64,000 bases of DNA from Iodobacter fluviatilis (lineage in GTDB: Bacteria > Pseudomonadota > Gammaproteobacteria > Burkholderiales > Chitinibacteraceae): the NCBI RefSeq assembly GCF_004194535.1, contig NZ_CP025781.1:3286001-3350000 (forward strand), in the 5' to 3' direction. Both the position numbers and the translations under genes were made by a program. The notes below the pieces were generated by a model. It did no database searches. It was not told the DNA's origin and saw only the letters and a program-made list of their open reading frames with translations. The stretch's first letter is position 1. Each line of letters begins with the position of its first letter. This document shows, in pieces, positions 62,253-64,000 of the stretch.

Positions 62253-63467
62253 TTAATTACGTAACTTCGCGGCAATTCGCATACGTAATGCATTCAGTTT
62301 AATAAAGCCTGCAGCATCTGCTTGATTATAAGCACCGCCATCATCTTCAAAGGTGGCAATATTGGCATCAAACAGCGATTCTTTAGAATCACGGCCCACT
62401 ACAATTACATTGCCTTTATAGAGTTTGAGCCGAACCCAACCATTAACATGAGCTTGGCTGGCATCAATCATGGTTTGCAGCATCAGGCGCTCTGGTGCCC
62501 ACCAGTAACCGTTATAAATGAGGCTGGCGTATTTTGGCATCAGCTCATCTTTGAGGTGAGCCACTTCGCGGTCTAGGCAGATGGATTCAATGGCGCGGTG
62601 TGCCTTGAGCATAATCGTGCCGCCAGGGGTTTCGTAACAGCCACGGCTTTTCATACCAACAAAACGGTTTTCAACCAGATCTAGACGGCCAATGCCATGC
62701 TTGCCACCTACTTTATTTAATGCAGCCAGCACGCTGGCAGGGCTCATTTTTACACCATCGATGCCGACGATATCGCCGTTTTCGTATTCAAGCTCTACGT
62801 ACTCAGCTGCATCTGGTGCCTGCTCTGGGCTAACCGACCATAGCCACATATCTTCTTCTGGCTCGGCGGCTGGGTTTTCCAGCATTTGGCCTTCGTAAGA
62901 GATATGCAGCAGATTGGCATCCATAGAGTAAGGGCTGCCGCCGTTCTTTTTCTTGGCGATATCCATACCGTGTTTTTCGGCGTAATCCAGCAGTTTTTCA
63001 CGGCTGTTTAAATCCCATTCACGCCATGGTGCAATCACTTTGATGTCTGGGCGTAGTGCGTAATAACCTAGCTCGAAGCGGACTTGATCATTGCCCTTGC
63101 CGGTTGCGCCGTGGCTTACGGCATCTGCGCCGGTTAAATTAGCAATCTCAATTTGACGCTTGGCAATCAGTGGGCGGGCAATCGAGGTGCCCAGCAGGTA
63201 TTCACCTTCGTAAACCGTATTGGCGCGAAACATTGGGAATACAAAGTCACGCACAAATTCTTCGCGCAAATCATCAATAAAAATGTTTTCTGGTTTAATG
63301 CCAAATTGCACTGCTTTTTGGCGGGCAGGTTCTAGTTCTTCACCCTGGCCCAAGTCTGCGGTAAAGGTTACCACTTCACATTGATAGGTATCTTGCAACC
63401 ACTTCAAAATCACCGAGGTATCGAGGCCACCGGAGTAGGCAAGTACTGCTTTTTTTACATCAGACAT
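62253..63467 (-). CDS. argG: Argininosuccinate synthase
   Basis: A 404-residue enzyme that joins citrulline and aspartate with ATP in arginine synthesis. The PP-loop [15 protein letters not shown] is near the N-terminus. [20 protein letters not shown] and [17 protein letters not shown] are family signatures. Length is normal for the type I enzyme. GGAGTTCC lies upstream of the ATG. Confidence 0.97.
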   Translation of the reverse strand: MSDVKKAVLAYSGGLDTSVILKWLQDTYQCEVVTFTADLGQGEELEPARQKAVQFGIKPENIFIDDLREEFVRDFVFPMFRANTVYEGEYLLGTSIARPLIAKRQIEIANLTGADAVSHGATGKGNDQVRFELGYYALRPDIKVIAPWREWDLNSREKLLDYAEKHGMDIAKKKNGGSPYSMDANLLHISYEGQMLENPAAEPEEDMWLWSVSPEQAPDAAEYVELEYENGDIVGIDGVKMSPASVLAALNKVGGKHGIGRLDLVENRFVGMKSRGCYETPGGTIMLKAHRAIESICLDREVAHLKDELMPKYASLIYNGYWWAPERLMLQTMIDASQAHVNGWVRLKLYKGNVIVVGRDSKESLFDANIATFEDDGGAYNQADAAGFIKLNALRMRIAAKLRN

Positions 63468-63500
63468 GTAGGAACTCCAAGGGGGAGGAAAGGCAATGGA

Positions 63501-64000
63501 TTAGCTAGAGAGCGCAAGTCGCAGACCAAAACTGATGAAAAGTACACCAGTTAGGCGAGCGAGCCAACGGCCCAACCACTGTTTGCCTGCTAGTCGCCTA
63601 GAAAGGCCAGCACCAGCAAAGATTAAAAAGGTCAGATAAGCCAAACTTACGGCTTGAACGATCATGCCAAGGATTGCAAAAGTCAGTGGAACGCGATCAT
63701 AAGTCGGATCCACAAACTGGGGGAAGAATGCCATAAAAAACAAAATGGCTTTCACATTAACCAGAGAAATAGATAACGCCTGCTTATAAATATGGCTAGA
63801 CGGTATATTTACTGGGGTATCACTCGCTGTTTGCGGTTTAGCAAGCAGCATTTTTATGCCCATCCACGATAAATACGCGGTACCTGCATAGCGAACCCAG
63901 TTAAATGCTTCAGGATGAGTACGCATTAATGAAGCAACGCCTACGCTGGCTAGTAGCATTAAAATTAGATCACCCGTCACAATGCCAGCTGCCGCAGCAT
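63501..64000 (-). CDS. LysE/RhtB-family amino-acid exporter, N-terminus beyond the window
   Basis: The minus-strand frame stays open to the window edge (AAAGIVTGDLILMLLASVG), so the start is missing. About 165 residues are visible with several hydrophobic helices. YAGTAYLSWMGIKMLL and SISLVNVKAILFFMAFFPQF are LysE/RhtB family motifs. It should export an amino acid or homoserine-like compound. It is located upstream of argG on the same strand, 33 bp away. Confidence 0.82.
   Translation of the reverse strand, partial: AAAAGIVTGDLILMLLASVGVASLMRTHPEAFNWVRYAGTAYLSWMGIKMLLAKPQTASDTPVNIPSSHIYKQALSISLVNVKAILFFMAFFPQFVDPTYDRVPLTFAILGMIVQAVSLAYLTFLIFAGAGLSRRLAGKQWLGRWLARLTGVLFISFGLRLALSS

Overview
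The window looks like chromosomal DNA of a betaproteobacterium of the order Neisseriales, most like Chromobacteriaceae such as Iodobacter or Chromobacterium. This is an inference from gene content: a three-gene proton-translocating transhydrogenase, DUF2788, DUF3149 and DUF2325 proteins, a zinc-free L31 next to rho, and a complete flgB-flgL operon with sigma-54 and sigma-28 type promoters. No rRNA or tRNA gene was recognised.

Layout. 0.3-6.4 kb: a chaperone-usher fimbrial cluster (pilin, usher, chaperone, minor pilin, two-domain tip adhesin) in AT-rich DNA, followed by a decayed IS3-type element. 7.3-12.2 kb: glycogen metabolism (glgA, glgP) and a Nudix ADP-ribose pyrophosphatase. 12.2-17.5 kb: a copper-associated block with a DUF2946 protein, an MbnP-like lipoprotein, an MbnH-like di-heme enzyme, a putative outer-membrane barrel and a PCu(A)C-type periplasmic chaperone. 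18-25 kb: POT peptide transporter, murI, a LysR regulator broken by a stop codon, a divergent MFS exporter and a dicarboxylate/amino-acid symporter. 25-28.2 kb: pntB-pntAB-pntAA on the minus strand, with a 168-bp repeat element between pntAA and pntAB. 28.7 kb: a DUF2325 gene behind a perfect 7-1-7 Fur-like palindrome.

29.6-36 kb is an orphan type VI secretion module: VgrG, a DUF4123 adaptor, two tandem DUF3304 lipoproteins (putative immunity, both frameshifted as read) and a DUF2235/Tle1-like phospholipase. Directly after it lies a 6.9-kb segment (36.0-42.97 kb) bounded by an exact 32-bp direct repeat. It carries two unrecognised minus-strand genes, four copies of a palindromic repeat found nowhere else in the window, a gene fragment, and a 1.9-kb group II intron inserted inside one of those repeats. 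The larger gene encodes a 926-residue protein with five NPF tripeptides in near-identical repeats, a duplicated domain and a C-terminal membrane hairpin. It is the best candidate here for an undescribed host-directed effector.

43.1-54.4 kb: flgBCDEFGHIJ and flgKL, encoding rod, hook, rings, muramidase and hook-filament junction. 54.6-64 kb: housekeeping genes radA, trxA, rho, rpmE2, a GT83-like membrane glycosyltransferase, yajQ, ppnP, argG and a truncated LysE-family exporter.

Two families of small non-coding mobile elements with CTAG/TTAG ends (A, 168 bp; B, 271 bp) are scattered through the window, at 16.4, 26.9, 29.1, 42.7, 54.4 and 60.7 kb. Two of the A insertions supply the stop codon of the neighbouring gene (pntAA and flgL). 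Starts, motifs and repeat coordinates were read directly from the sequence. Family assignments rest on recognised motifs, and no database search was possible.
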